From assembly GCF_001477655.1 (NCBI RefSeq), contig NZ_CP011266.1:2092001-2156000 (forward strand): a DNA stretch of 64,000 nucleotides, read 5' to 3'. The translations under genes were made by a program, and so were the position numbers. Positions 25,658 to 34,901 of the stretch are shown piece after piece (position 1 is the stretch's first letter; every line of letters starts with the position of its first letter). The stretch is from Methanobrevibacter millerae (GTDB lineage: Archaea > Methanobacteriota > Methanobacteria > Methanobacteriales > Methanobacteriaceae). The notes beneath the pieces were generated by a model. That model was not told the DNA's origin. It made no database searches and saw only the letters and a program-made list of their open reading frames with translations.

Positions 25658-26276
25658 CAAAATCCCCCTGTATTAACTCAAAAATAACTGATTTTGCTTC
25701 ATCAATTTTTCTAGATTTAATTAATTCCTGAATCTCTTCATTTTCAAAAATTTCATATAAATAATCCCGTCTGTCCTTTTGATTGGAAACATATTCCTTT
25801 AAAAGTGAACGTGAATAATCCTGCAGTTCAATTTCTAAAATATCATCTTCAGTGATGATTGATTGTATTCTTTTTCTTAGTTGTTTTGCCATCAATGGAC
25901 TTTTGCCATTGGTAAAAATAGAAATTTCAATATCTCCAATATTAAAACTTGTTGGAACAATTATATCCCCATTATCCGGAAAATCAGCACGATTTACTAA
26001 TTTATCTTTAGATATATCTGCAACATAATCAGACAATTTTCTATCACCGCTTGCTATTACAACCAAATCTGACCAATCAACCAAATCATCCACATCATCA
26101 GTGGAATATAATTCAGCCCCATTTTTGGACAGTTCTTCATTGATTGAATTACCTGCAAGTTTTACAATTGCCCCATGATTTAAAAATTTATTTGCTCTTC
26201 TGGTTGCAACTTCACCAGTACCTAAAATAAATACTTTCAAAGCTGAAGTTTTTAAATAAAGAGCAGTCCAATCCAT
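25647..26276 (-). CDS. Precorrin-2 dehydrogenase / sirohydrochlorin-forming enzyme (Met8/CysG-N type)
   Basis: This NAD-dependent enzyme oxidises precorrin-2 to sirohydrochlorin, the precursor of siroheme and F430. The dinucleotide loop VFILGTGEVATRRANKFLNHGA sits at the N-terminus, and TNGKSPLMAKQLRKRIQ near residue 150 is the family motif. The likely start is ATG 26276, 1 nt after the upstream gene's stop; the frame is open 13 codons further, inside that gene. Its end overlaps hemA by 11 nt. It has no C-terminal methyltransferase domain of the CysG fusion. Confidence 0.92.
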   Translation of the reverse strand: MDWTALYLKTSALKVFILGTGEVATRRANKFLNHGAIVKLAGNSINEELSKNGAELYSTDDVDDLVDWSDLVVIASGDRKLSDYVADISKDKLVNRADFPDNGDIIVPTSFNIGDIEISIFTNGKSPLMAKQLRKRIQSIITEDDILEIELQDYSRSLLKEYVSNQKDRRDYLYEIFENEEIQELIKSRKIDEAKSVIFELIQGDFDDT

Positions 26277-26277
26277 T

Positions 26278-26760
26278 TTAATCAGAATCTTGTAATGATT
26301 TTGCCTTAAGAACACTGACCGCTTTTCTCAAGTCATTATTACAATCAGTTAACACATTCATAGCTTCAAGTTTTGAAATGTTGAATGTTTCGGCAAGAGC
26401 TTCGGCTTTTGCATCCGGTGCTGGCTTTTGAACACCAATCAACTTTTCTGCAAGTTCTTTTTTCAAATCCAAATACTCATCATAACTCATTCCCATATTT
26501 CTTAAGGTCATATCCCTTAATGGACAAGGTTTAGATGGTTTGCAACACCAAATTAATGAGCCAAAACAAGTGCCTGCTCCTTCGCCCAATCTTGTATTTT
26601 TGCCAAATTCTGTTTTAATTTGAATATATTCCTGAGGAGTTAAGTTTACCTCCTCCAATGCATTTAAAACAGGACATGGCTTTACAGGAGGACAGCAGAA
26701 AGCAAGTCCCCTTATATCTCCACCTCTACATATATGAGATGGTGCATCTTCCCAAGTCAT
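26278..26760 (-). CDS. Methanogenesis marker 9 domain protein with C-terminal UBA-like domain
   Basis: The 160-residue protein has eight cysteines in its first 85 residues, including two related motifs FCCPPVKPC and WCCKPSKPC. This is the hallmark of the methanogenesis marker 9 domain, present in methanogens and of unknown function (metal binding has been proposed). The last 40 residues, with [21 protein letters not shown], look like a UBA-type three-helix domain. It is first in a tight operon with precorrin-2 dehydrogenase and hemA (1-nt and overlapping junctions), which ties it to tetrapyrrole/F430 supply. GGAGA precedes the ATG. Confidence 0.85.
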   Translation of the reverse strand: MTWEDAPSHICRGGDIRGLAFCCPPVKPCPVLNALEEVNLTPQEYIQIKTEFGKNTRLGEGAGTCFGSLIWCCKPSKPCPLRDMTLRNMGMSYDEYLDLKKELAEKLIGVQKPAPDAKAEALAETFNISKLEAMNVLTDCNNDLRKAVSVLKAKSLQDSD

Positions 26761-26910
26761 AATAATTCTCCATAAAAATATAATATTTTAATTTATCTTA
26801 ATGGCAATATATAATACTTTGTAAAAATTGACCTGATTTAAGCAATCTTTTACTTTTGCAAAAATTACTATTATATATGGAAAACATATATTATTTTTGG
26901 AGATTATTTT

Positions 26911-27348
26911 ATGAAATTATGGAATCCTGTTGCATTTTTTATTAGCTTAATTATGAGTATTGTAATGGCTTTAATCTTTTCATACCCTCAGGGAATGCCT
27001 GTTTGGTTATGTTTTGCATTATGGCCCGTGAGATGGCCTGTGGCATACTTTTTTGCTAACTTCATTTGTAATCCTTTAGGATTTAAACTGGCCGTTAAAG
27101 TTTTTAACTTTGATCCTCAAAAGGAATATGGTATCTGGAACCCTGTTCCATTCTTCATTAGCATGCAGATGAGTTTTATCATCCCCTTAATCTTTGCTGC
27201 AGGATTTGGAGGAATGAGCTTTGATGCATTCATCTATATGTGGCCAGTAAGATGGTTTGTAGCATACTGTTTAATTAACTTCATTGTTAGAAAGCTTGCA
27301 TTTAAATTAGCAATTAAAGTATTCAATTATAATCCTGAGGCACATTAA
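26911..27348 (+). CDS. Tandem DUF2798 membrane protein
   Basis: A 145-residue membrane protein made of two similar halves (about residues 2-68 and 74-140). Each has WNPVxFFIS at the start, WPVRWxVAY in the middle and GFKLAVKVFN or AFKLAIKVFN at the end, with two membrane helices per half. This fits DUF2798. Function is unknown. GGAGATTATTTT precedes the ATG. The next gene starts in the last base of its stop codon. Confidence 0.78.
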   Translation: MKLWNPVAFFISLIMSIVMALIFSYPQGMPVWLCFALWPVRWPVAYFFANFICNPLGFKLAVKVFNFDPQKEYGIWNPVPFFISMQMSFIIPLIFAAGFGGMSFDAFIYMWPVRWFVAYCLINFIVRKLAFKLAIKVFNYNPEAH

Positions 27349-28013
27349 TGGAAATAAACGGAATAAACATTACAGTTCAAAGAAAAAATATCAAAAACAT
27401 GTACCTTCGAGTGCTTCCGCCCGAAGGTAGTGTAAAAATTTCAGCGCCTTATTTTATAAGCGATGATGCAATAATCGAGTTTGTAAATTCCAGAATGGAT
27501 TGGATTTTAGACAAGCAAGCTAAAATTAAAAATAAGGAGTATATTCCACCTTTAAAGTATGTAAACGGTGAAAAACACATGCTTTGGGGTGATGAATATA
27601 ATCTGCAGTTAATATCCAATAACATCAAAACCGCTTTTGTAAAAGAAAATACTCTATATTTGCCCGTTTCAAAAAGAAGCAAACAAAAAAATCGCCAAAA
27701 GACCTTAGAAGACTTTTACAGAATAGAACTTCAAAAGGAAATAGCCAACATTTATGACAAGTGTACGGGAATTGTTGGAATGGAACCCTATGAAGTTAAG
27801 ATTCGTAAAATGAAAAACTGGGGCAACTGCAAGCAAAACAAAATTATTACTCTTAACTTAAATTTAGCAAAAAAGCCTAAAATCTGTTTAGAATACGTTT
27901 TTATTCATGAATTATGTCATTTGATTGAATTCAATCATTCAAAAAATTTTAAAATACTGATGGATAAGAATTGCCCTAATTGGCGTGAAATAAAAAAAAT
28001 ATTGAATAGTTAA
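27348..28013 (+). CDS. YgjP-like (DUF45, M48-type) metallopeptidase-fold protein
   Basis: A 221-residue member of the YgjP/DUF45 family with a zincin motif: IHELCHLIEFNHSKNF (HExxH with a third His). The preceding WGNCKQNKIITLNLNLAKKP is also typical. Members have been linked both to SprT-like proteases and to nucleotide pyrophosphatase activity, so the reaction is open. It shares one base with the DUF2798 gene upstream, indicating coupled translation, and converges on atwA with a 10-nt gap. Confidence 0.88.
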   Translation: MEINGINITVQRKNIKNMYLRVLPPEGSVKISAPYFISDDAIIEFVNSRMDWILDKQAKIKNKEYIPPLKYVNGEKHMLWGDEYNLQLISNNIKTAFVKENTLYLPVSKRSKQKNRQKTLEDFYRIELQKEIANIYDKCTGIVGMEPYEVKIRKMKNWGNCKQNKIITLNLNLAKKPKICLEYVFIHELCHLIEFNHSKNFKILMDKNCPNWREIKKILNS

Positions 28014-28023
28014 AAGAGAATAA

Positions 28024-29625
28024 TTATCCTCTTTTAAGCATGTCTTCTTTTTCGTCCGGAGTGAGTTGATTAACGATATCTTCAGGAGTACCAATATCCA
28101 ACAATTTTCCTCCTCTCATTAAAGCAGCCCTATCACAAACATCCAATACAAAGTCCATATCGTGAGAAATAATAATAAATGTTTGTTCTAATTCAGTACG
28201 TGCTTTTAATATTGAATCTGTAACAACTACACGAGTAATCGGATCCATTGTTCCTGTAGGTTCATCCAATACAATAAGCTTAGGTTCCTTGATTAATACC
28301 TGCGCAAGAGCTACCCTATGTTTTTCTCCCACACTTAACTCATCAGGATGCTTATCCAAAATGGATGTTGCAGTTGATTCATCAAATCCTACAGTAGTCA
28401 ATGCATGAATTGCTTTGATTTTACCGAACTCTGCAGGAAGTTCTAAACTGATAGCATCAGTCAAGTTTCCTAAAATAGTTCTATGAGGATATAAGGAATA
28501 TTCCTGGTGCAATAATCCGATATATGGCATGATACGTCCACGGTTAAGAGGTCCCACCTTTGTCATGTCAACCCATTCATCTTCACCAAGCCTGATTTCA
28601 ATTTTACCGCTGCTTGGATCAGTCAGACCCATCAACATTCTTGTCGTGGTAGTCTTACCTGAACCGCTTAAACCTACAATACCGAATATTTCCTCTTTGT
28701 TAATGGTTAAGGTTACACCGTCAACAGCCTTGATAACTCCTCTTTCAATAGAGTAGTAATGTTTTTTAACGTCTTCCAATACAACTTCAGGTTCACCGAA
28801 TTCTGGAATCTCCGGTTTTTCCGGAACAGGAACAGTGGCCATAAAGTTGTCTACAACAGTTTGTGGTTCCCCTTCCTCTTTGATTTCACCATTTTCAAAC
28901 CATACAACCTTATCTGCAAGTTCTGTCATGACTTCTGGCCAGTGTGAAGTAATCAGCATTGTGATTCCTTCATCCTTTACACCTTCTTTTAAGGTATTGT
29001 GAAGTTTTACTGCAGTTTGTGGGTCTAGTGTACCTGTCGGTTCATCTGCTAAAAACATCATTGGGTCTTTAGCAAGCTGTCTTGCAAGCACAACTCTCTG
29101 TTTTTCCCCACCACTTAAATCACGTGCAATGTGTGTAATACGATGGTTCATTTGAACCATTTCTAATAAATCTAATGCTTTGTAGAGGCCTTCTTCATAA
29201 TCGATTCCATCACCCATAGCTCTCATTACATTTTCAATTACAGTTTCTTCATCATATAATGCAAAGTTACGTTGCAACATGATGGAAATTCTTCTTTTTA
29301 TCGCAGCGAATAATTTTCTGTCACAATTAAAGAAATCAACTTCCTGAACTGAAAGATCACATCCGCAACTGCATTTTTCACCATCTTTTGATGGCGGTTC
29401 AATAGTCAAACAGTTAGGACATACTGCAACATTCATTAACACTTTACCGGAATCTGGCTTATAATCAAGTGTTCCTCTGAGCATGTTGATTAAAACAGAT
29501 TTTCCACTTCCACTACGACCTAAAATACCTAAGGTCTCTCCCTCATCAATTGTTAAGTTAATATCCTTTAAAACATCAACACCATTAAAAGATTTTGTAA
29601 TGTTTTTAAGAGTTATAAAATTCAT
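28024..29625 (-). CDS. atwA: Methyl-coenzyme M reductase activating component A2 (AtwA), twin ABC ATPase
   Basis: AtwA is an ATPase of the complex that reduces the nickel of F430 and activates methyl-coenzyme M reductase. Two ABC domains are present: Walker [12 protein letters not shown] and [13 protein letters not shown], signature motifs [11 protein letters not shown] and [11 protein letters not shown], Walker B MMFLADEP and LIVLDEP. Between Walker A and signature of the first domain is a zinc-type insert with CPNC and CSCGC (residues about 67-88), a trait of this protein and not of transport ABC proteins. No permease is nearby. AGGTGATG precedes the ATG. Confidence 0.93.
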   Translation of the reverse strand: MNFITLKNITKSFNGVDVLKDINLTIDEGETLGILGRSGSGKSVLINMLRGTLDYKPDSGKVLMNVAVCPNCLTIEPPSKDGEKCSCGCDLSVQEVDFFNCDRKLFAAIKRRISIMLQRNFALYDEETVIENVMRAMGDGIDYEEGLYKALDLLEMVQMNHRITHIARDLSGGEKQRVVLARQLAKDPMMFLADEPTGTLDPQTAVKLHNTLKEGVKDEGITMLITSHWPEVMTELADKVVWFENGEIKEEGEPQTVVDNFMATVPVPEKPEIPEFGEPEVVLEDVKKHYYSIERGVIKAVDGVTLTINKEEIFGIVGLSGSGKTTTTRMLMGLTDPSSGKIEIRLGEDEWVDMTKVGPLNRGRIMPYIGLLHQEYSLYPHRTILGNLTDAISLELPAEFGKIKAIHALTTVGFDESTATSILDKHPDELSVGEKHRVALAQVLIKEPKLIVLDEPTGTMDPITRVVVTDSILKARTELEQTFIIISHDMDFVLDVCDRAALMRGGKLLDIGTPEDIVNQLTPDEKEDMLKRG

Positions 29626-29689
29626 TGAACATCACCTATTGTATATACTAATAATAGTTTTAATTTTAAATATTAATAAGACTTTTGTT

Positions 29690-30418
29690 TTAAAAATTAG
29701 CAATATCAAAATTTAATGTTCCGGAAATTACTCCACGAGCTATTGAAAACCCATAAACTCCAGATCGATACATTTTTCTTATTTTTTCAGGAGAATCAAT
29801 TGAATTATTTCCAATAACTTTAATATTCGTATTATTACAAACATTTTCCAGCAATTTCCAGTCTGCATCAAAAACATTGGGATCCATTGCGTCCAAATGC
29901 AGGTAATCTGCGCCGGCACTTTCTATTGCCCTTGCAATTTCTAATGTATCAATTCCTTCAACATTTGCACGTATCTTCACAGACACTTCACTTTCTGCAT
30001 CATCAACAATTTTAGAGATAAAATCAACCAAATCAGGCCTTTTTAACATCTCCTGACCACAACCAATAGAAGTTATTTCTTCTTGACGGCAATGACAGTT
30101 TATTTCTATAATATCCAAATTATTTATTTTTGAAGCTTCAATTATTGGTTGGGGGATTGTTGAACGTACATTAGCACTGACCACCACATCAGGATGAACT
30201 TCCTTTATCAGATTTACTTCATTTTCTATATGGGGAATGATTTCATCCAGTTCAAAGTGAAATTCCTTTCTTCCCCTTTCAATGATTTTTTGAGATGCTT
30301 CTATAGTTTTTTCATCCAAACTATATCCGCCTAAAGTAACCGCATCAAAACCATATGGAATAACCTTGTTTAAGAACTTTGAATCCGTTATTCCTGCCAT
30401 TGGTGCAACTACTTTTAT
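29690..30418 (-). CDS. NifR3/Dus-like TIM-barrel protein, apparent AUA start
   Basis: A flavin-type TIM barrel of the NifR3/Dus superfamily: KVVAPMAGITDSKF at the N-terminus, IEINCHCRQEEITSIGCGQ, SVKIRANVEG, YLHLDAMD and VIGNNSID with GVYGFSIARG at the phosphate site. It lacks the tRNA-binding C-terminal domain of true Dus enzymes. KVVAP, expected in such barrels, lies before the first ATG (30400). The only way to include it is ATA at 30418-30416, since TAA precedes it in frame, and GGGGTG (30430-30425) sits six nt upstream. A relative of this barrel is fused to the marker 9 domain in some methanogens. It is the last gene of the F420 operon. Confidence 0.78.
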   Translation of the reverse strand: MKVVAPMAGITDSKFLNKVIPYGFDAVTLGGYSLDEKTIEASQKIIERGRKEFHFELDEIIPHIENEVNLIKEVHPDVVVSANVRSTIPQPIIEASKINNLDIIEINCHCRQEEITSIGCGQEMLKRPDLVDFISKIVDDAESEVSVKIRANVEGIDTLEIARAIESAGADYLHLDAMDPNVFDADWKLLENVCNNTNIKVIGNNSIDSPEKIRKMYRSGVYGFSIARGVISGTLNFDIANF

Positions 30419-30432
30419 TTAAAACACCCCAA

Positions 30433-31194
30433 TCAGTATTCTTTTTCTACTACCCAAGTCCAAGGTTCATTATCACGTTCGCGTATTTCTTCAAGACCAA
30501 TATCCGCCATATATGCTGCATCTTCGGCATTCTTGCCTCTTCCGATTCCGGCCTTAAGACCGATACCAATCTCTTCATCAATTTCAACCAGCATATCCTT
30601 AATCTCTTCTTCACTTAATCCGTTACATGGAGACATGAAGTTATCTCCACCAATGAAAAATAATAATGCTCCTTTTTTAATTAATTTAGTCATCAAGTAA
30701 TGTTGAGCTTTATTGACCATGAAACTTGTATCAAAAGCAGATTCTATATCAGTTAAAGTTTCAGTTACACTATTAATATCAATATGTGCAGCTTGAACAA
30801 AGCTGTCTTCTTCAGAAACCAAACTATCAATAGCTAGAATTTCTTTTCTTTTTGAAGATTGTGCTCCGCCTTCTTTTTGAAGTGCAATAGTAGCTAATCT
30901 TTGAGCCTCATGAGGAGTTTCTGCAGCTCCAACACCCATACTTATAGTTATTGGATATCTGTTTCTGATTGATCTTTGAATTCTTAAATGATCCTCTTCA
31001 TCCAAACCGTTTGAAATAGCTAGCAAATTGTCAAACCTTGTGAAAAAAACTAAACCTTTTTTATTTCCAAAATGATTATTCAAGTCTGCAAATAAATTTG
31101 CTTGTAACATTTGTAAATCTGATTCAGTACGTGGTCTTGGAGTCACTGTCCATGGACCATAATTGTCAATTTGTATCAAAGTCATTTGTATCAT
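30433..31194 (-). CDS. gch3: GTP cyclohydrolase III
   Basis: This archaeal enzyme opens GTP to a formylated pyrimidine (FAPy) that feeds riboflavin and the deazaflavin FO of coenzyme F420. The 253 residues show [19 protein letters not shown] at the start and two GGDEF-like palm domains with [12 protein letters not shown] and [11 protein letters not shown]. It is third in a minus-strand operon after cofE and cofD (17 nt after cofD), a fit with F420 synthesis. AGGCGGT precedes the ATG. Confidence 0.94.
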   Translation of the reverse strand: MIQMTLIQIDNYGPWTVTPRPRTESDLQMLQANLFADLNNHFGNKKGLVFFTRFDNLLAISNGLDEEDHLRIQRSIRNRYPITISMGVGAAETPHEAQRLATIALQKEGGAQSSKRKEILAIDSLVSEEDSFVQAAHIDINSVTETLTDIESAFDTSFMVNKAQHYLMTKLIKKGALLFFIGGDNFMSPCNGLSEEEIKDMLVEIDEEIGIGLKAGIGRGKNAEDAAYMADIGLEEIRERDNEPWTWVVEKEY

Positions 31195-31211
31195 TACATT
31201 ACCGCCTATTA

Positions 31212-32117
31212 TTATACGATGCTATCCAAAATTTTTTTAGCCAAATTAATTTTAGCATCTGAACTATTCATTATAGTATTTGTAATTATTACTTTATTAA
31301 TAATTTCGATTAAATTTTCTTTCAAATTTTCATCTTGTTCATCAATAACCAAAACATCTAAAAATTCCTGATACAATTTTGCAACACCAACTGATGAAAC
31401 TTCAATATCCAAAGCTTTCATAAATTTGGATGCTGGTCCTGAAACTGAGTCATTTCCAATTATTGGTGAAACCGCAACAACAAAAGTATCTTTTAAAGCT
31501 TCTTTTACACCATCAAGAGAAAGTATTGGCAATATTGAAGTTATTGGATTTGATGGTCCAATTATTACCGCCTCGGAATTTTTGATTGCATCAATTACAC
31601 CGTCAGCCGGTTTGACCTTTGAAAAAACAACATCCTTCACTTCAGGTTCTGACTGATGTTTAATTAAAAAATCGTGGAATTCCAATTCACCAATATCAGT
31701 TACAATTTTAATTTCAGAATTTTCATTGCTCATTGGAATAATTTTAGAATTAATACCCATATGTTTCGCTTGAATATTAACACTTTCTTCAAGCGAATGA
31801 TTTTGCATCAATAGAGTCTTTTGTATTTTGGTAGCTCTGTCAATATCACCTATTCTAAGCAACTCTGGAGATGATAATTCTGCAAGTCTTTTATTGGTGA
31901 TAAACGTATCGCCCTTAACGCCATACCATGTCTCGTCATTAATCATGTCAGCCATTGTGTATAAGACAGTATCAATGTCTGCAGACACATAAACTCCTGA
32001 AAAATAATCATTTTCCAAAGTATTAACTATGATAGACAAATCTTTAGTGTCAACAACTTCCTTAATTCCCTGTAACAATTTTGGAGTACCCGTCCCTCCA
32101 GATAAAACAGTGATCAT
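31212..32117 (-). CDS. cofD: 2-phospho-L-lactate transferase CofD
   Basis: CofD joins FO with the phospholactyl (or related) group to make F420-0. The 301 residues begin [18 protein letters not shown], the nucleotide-binding loop of the family, and contain [20 protein letters not shown] and [14 protein letters not shown]. It follows cofE by 6 nt and precedes gch3. AAGGTAG is the ribosome site. Confidence 0.95.
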   Translation of the reverse strand: MITVLSGGTGTPKLLQGIKEVVDTKDLSIIVNTLENDYFSGVYVSADIDTVLYTMADMINDETWYGVKGDTFITNKRLAELSSPELLRIGDIDRATKIQKTLLMQNHSLEESVNIQAKHMGINSKIIPMSNENSEIKIVTDIGELEFHDFLIKHQSEPEVKDVVFSKVKPADGVIDAIKNSEAVIIGPSNPITSILPILSLDGVKEALKDTFVVAVSPIIGNDSVSGPASKFMKALDIEVSSVGVAKLYQEFLDVLVIDEQDENLKENLIEIINKVIITNTIMNSSDAKINLAKKILDSIV

Positions 32118-32123
32118 AATAAA

Positions 32124-32888
32124 CTACCTTCTAAATACATCAAATTCTTTTGGTCTGAGCAAAGGCCTAATATCTGAATCGGTTTTTCTTAAATGATTAA
32201 AAGCACTGAACCCAGAAATAATAACCACAGGAAGGCCCTCATCAGCCTGACCCATAATTAATGAAGCGGCACTAGCCAATTCATCAGCCGTTGCAATTTC
32301 TGTTGTTTCAAGTTCACGCCCATACAAATCTTTTTCACCAACTCTAACCCATAAAGGATTGATACCGCTGCATCCGATGGCAGTGCCTATTGCACCGATA
32401 CGAAATGCTCTTCCCTGAGTATCAGTTATAATAACAGCCAAATCCTTTTCAAATTCAGATTCCAAAAATTCACGAATTTCTCTCGCTGATTGGTCAGGGT
32501 TTTCGGGAACTGGAGTTGCAAGACCATCTTCAACATTGGACTCATCAATTGCGGCATTTGCACAGACAAAACCCTGTTTTGTTTCGGTTACAATAAAATT
32601 TGGTCCGACTTCAACTATTTCCGTTGAATTTTGTAAAATTACTTCAACCAATTTAGGATCTTTTTTACAGATTTTTGCAACTTCCACAGCCTTATCAGAT
32701 GGAACAATATCATCCAATTTAATAATGTTTCCTTCAGCCTTTGAAATTAATGTCTCAGCAATTAAAATAATATCCCCATCACATAAATCATAATCAGAAT
32801 TTAAAATAGCTTCTTTAATTATTTTGGAAATATCATCACCAGATTTAACTAAAGGAATACCTTCTAAGCCAATTAACTTAATTTCCAT
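32124..32888 (-). CDS. cofE: Coenzyme F420-0:L-glutamate ligase CofE
   Basis: CofE adds the gamma-linked glutamate tail to F420-0 using GTP. The 254 residues show [64 protein letters not shown] and [14 protein letters not shown], all standard. It precedes cofD by 6 nt and follows purO by 25 nt on the minus strand. A paralogue of the wider family is at 47343. Confidence 0.95.
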   Translation of the reverse strand: MEIKLIGLEGIPLVKSGDDISKIIKEAILNSDYDLCDGDIILIAETLISKAEGNIIKLDDIVPSDKAVEVAKICKKDPKLVEVILQNSTEIVEVGPNFIVTETKQGFVCANAAIDESNVEDGLATPVPENPDQSAREIREFLESEFEKDLAVIITDTQGRAFRIGAIGTAIGCSGINPLWVRVGEKDLYGRELETTEIATADELASAASLIMGQADEGLPVVIISGFSAFNHLRKTDSDIRPLLRPKEFDVFRR

Positions 32889-32913
32889 AGTATCATCTTA
32901 AAAAAATAAAAAA

Positions 32914-33540
32914 TTATGGATTATGAACTGCTATAGTCCATTCTCCATCAAAAACAGTAGCACAGGATGTTACCGGTTTTTTATAATTCGCAAAAGTGCC
33001 TTCATCAAAAATAAATTTGGCAGCTTCCTGAGAGGTCTTTGCTGAAAATTCAACAGAATCATGAACCTGACTGCCGTAAGTTGATATGAATACGGCTTCC
33101 CCATAAGGCACTTCTTCAACCAACAATTTTTTATCGTTAGCAATTCCAACATAACAAGCATATTCATCCTTTTTGTTTGTAGATGTTACAACACCTGCAA
33201 TACGTGGAGTATGATAATCATCCTTTTCATAGTCCATAGTTAGTAAAGAATATGCTATTGCATCCTTGATATTCATTCCCAAAGATATTTTATCTGCAAT
33301 TACATCAGTATGGGATCCATTTGATACAATCGCAGTATCACGAACAATACGCAGGCTATTGTAAGTGATATATGTATTTTCATAAATATCCTTTTCAAAA
33401 CCTTCCTTTGGAACAACAGCTGCCCTATTATCAAATTTTATGCATTGCCTATTCGGAAATGACCTACTAGACACTCTGTATGCTGCAAAAGGTTTTCCAT
33501 CACTATTCATTCCTATTGACAATATTCTACCAGTATACAT
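32914..33540 (-). CDS. purO: Archaeal IMP cyclohydrolase PurO
   Basis: PurO closes FAICAR to IMP, the last step of purine synthesis, replacing the bacterial PurH domain. The 208 residues start [31 protein letters not shown] (family start) with [15 protein letters not shown] and [10 protein letters not shown]-like [11 protein letters not shown] later. GGGAGAG sets the ATG. It lies 14 nt after exbD and 25 nt before cofE, so purine and F420 genes may share a transcript; GTP from this pathway is the substrate of gch3. Confidence 0.94.
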   Translation of the reverse strand: MYTGRILSIGMNSDGKPFAAYRVSSRSFPNRQCIKFDNRAAVVPKEGFEKDIYENTYITYNSLRIVRDTAIVSNGSHTDVIADKISLGMNIKDAIAYSLLTMDYEKDDYHTPRIAGVVTSTNKKDEYACYVGIANDKKLLVEEVPYGEAVFISTYGSQVHDSVEFSAKTSQEAAKFIFDEGTFANYKKPVTSCATVFDGEWTIAVHNP

Positions 33541-33554
33541 ACAATCTCTCCCTA

Positions 33555-33965
33555 TTAGACTTTTGGACGTTGAACTGCTTGATCTGGAGAAATTCCATTA
33601 GGAGTATTGATGATAATTTCACCAGGTTTAATCGATATCTGTCCCTCATCCATAACCTTCGCCTGAACTCCAACAGCACCGCCGCTAATGGCATCTGAAC
33701 GGTCAACACCATTAACAGTAACCTTATGCAAATTAGCAACAGGCACAATATAATACTCAGCATTACCTGATGTATCAGTTACATTAGGTTTACCGGTTGC
33801 ACCACTGTCTGTAGCATCCATTGGTGCATCCACAGCTGAAAAATTACTAGTAACAACTAGAAAAATCATTATTGTAAATAAAATATCAATAAATGGAACT
33901 AAATTAATATTCGGTTTTTGATTATCCAAAAACCTTTTTTTATAAGATTTAACATCAATTGACAT
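33555..33965 (-). CDS. exbD: ExbD/TolR-type transport protein
   Basis: A 136-residue protein with a single N-terminal membrane helix: [20 protein letters not shown], including the conserved aspartate of ExbD/TolR, followed by a soluble domain outside. ExbD with ExbB forms a proton-driven motor. The frame is open to GTG 33974, but GTGGTTGAT looks like the ribosome site of ATG 33965. The gene directly abuts exbB. The client of the motor in an archaeon without an outer membrane is not evident. Confidence 0.85.
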   Translation of the reverse strand: MSIDVKSYKKRFLDNQKPNINLVPFIDILFTIMIFLVVTSNFSAVDAPMDATDSGATGKPNVTDTSGNAEYYIVPVANLHKVTVNGVDRSDAISGGAVGVQAKVMDEGQISIKPGEIIINTPNGISPDQAVQRPKV

Positions 33966-33974
33966 ATCAACCAC

Positions 33975-34814
33975 TTATTGTCTCAATTTACTTTCAGTAA
34001 TTTCTGCATTCACATTACATTTTTCTAAAATAATATTAGAAATACTCTTATCCAACATACTCGGTTTAAATGAAACCTTGATATTTGCATAAGGATCTGA
34101 AATCAATCTTGTATTGACAACACCTTCTGCTTCCTGAAGTGCTGAAACAGCACATTCAACATTAGCTTCCACCCTAACTTTTACGACAGCAAAACCCCAG
34201 TTGGTCATTTTTGTAGCAAGCTCAATCTTATCCATTTCAGCTTCAATGAGACCTTGGATATAAGTATATAACGGTAAAAGAATAATAACAACCAAAAGAC
34301 CCATAATGGTAGTGGTAAGTGCTACATAAATACCTTCAGCCATAGCAGCTGAGTTAGGGTTAACACCCAATGATTTGAAAGTCATCCAGATACCAATAAC
34401 GGTACCGATTAACCCGATGAAAGGAGCTAGTTCAGTAATAGTTTTAATAGTGCTTAAACCTTTAGTCATTTTAGCAACTTCAACAATAAAGATTTGTTCC
34501 ATACTTTCTTCAACTTCAGTTTTGTTCTTATAACCAATTTTTAAAGTTTCTGAAATAATCCTGGAAACAGGATTTTTAAATCTGTTAATTTGTTTTAGCG
34601 CTTCCACTGCACCTCCTCTTTCCATGGATGCAGTTACAACACCAAATATTTCAGTGGTGTCTACACGACTAATTTTTCTAAGATACGCAATTTTTCTAAG
34701 AGCGATAATAAGACCATAAATACCTATAAAAAGGATAATATATGTAATAATTCCTCCCTGAGTAAATATATCCATTATCCCATTAAAAACTGGCGTAATA
34801 TATTCCATAACCAT
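33975..34814 (-). CDS. exbB: MotA/TolQ/ExbB proton channel protein
   Basis: A 279-residue membrane protein: one helix at residues 17-37, then a cytosolic segment, then two helices with TITELAPFIGLIGTVIGIWMTF and AEGIYVALTTTIMGLLVVIILL, the MotA/ExbB signature. It forms the ring around ExbD. The C-terminal extension of about 80 residues (VEANVECAVSALQEAEGVV...) is longer than in bacterial ExbB. The ATG is preceded by a weak GAGG. The partner gene exbD follows without a gap. Confidence 0.87.
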   Translation of the reverse strand: MVMEYITPVFNGIMDIFTQGGIITYIILFIGIYGLIIALRKIAYLRKISRVDTTEIFGVVTASMERGGAVEALKQINRFKNPVSRIISETLKIGYKNKTEVEESMEQIFIVEVAKMTKGLSTIKTITELAPFIGLIGTVIGIWMTFKSLGVNPNSAAMAEGIYVALTTTIMGLLVVIILLPLYTYIQGLIEAEMDKIELATKMTNWGFAVVKVRVEANVECAVSALQEAEGVVNTRLISDPYANIKVSFKPSMLDKSISNIILEKCNVNAEITESKLRQ

Positions 34815-34901
34815 ATTTTTCCTCTATATAAATTATATTAAAATAATCATTTATAAGAATAATATATTATTTCATATACTTAAAAATAGCTATTTATAAA
34901 A

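Noticed and set aside
28024-29625. ATPase pair of an ABC importer
   Set aside because: There is no permease or binding protein, and the cysteine insert in the first domain is a mark of AtwA.
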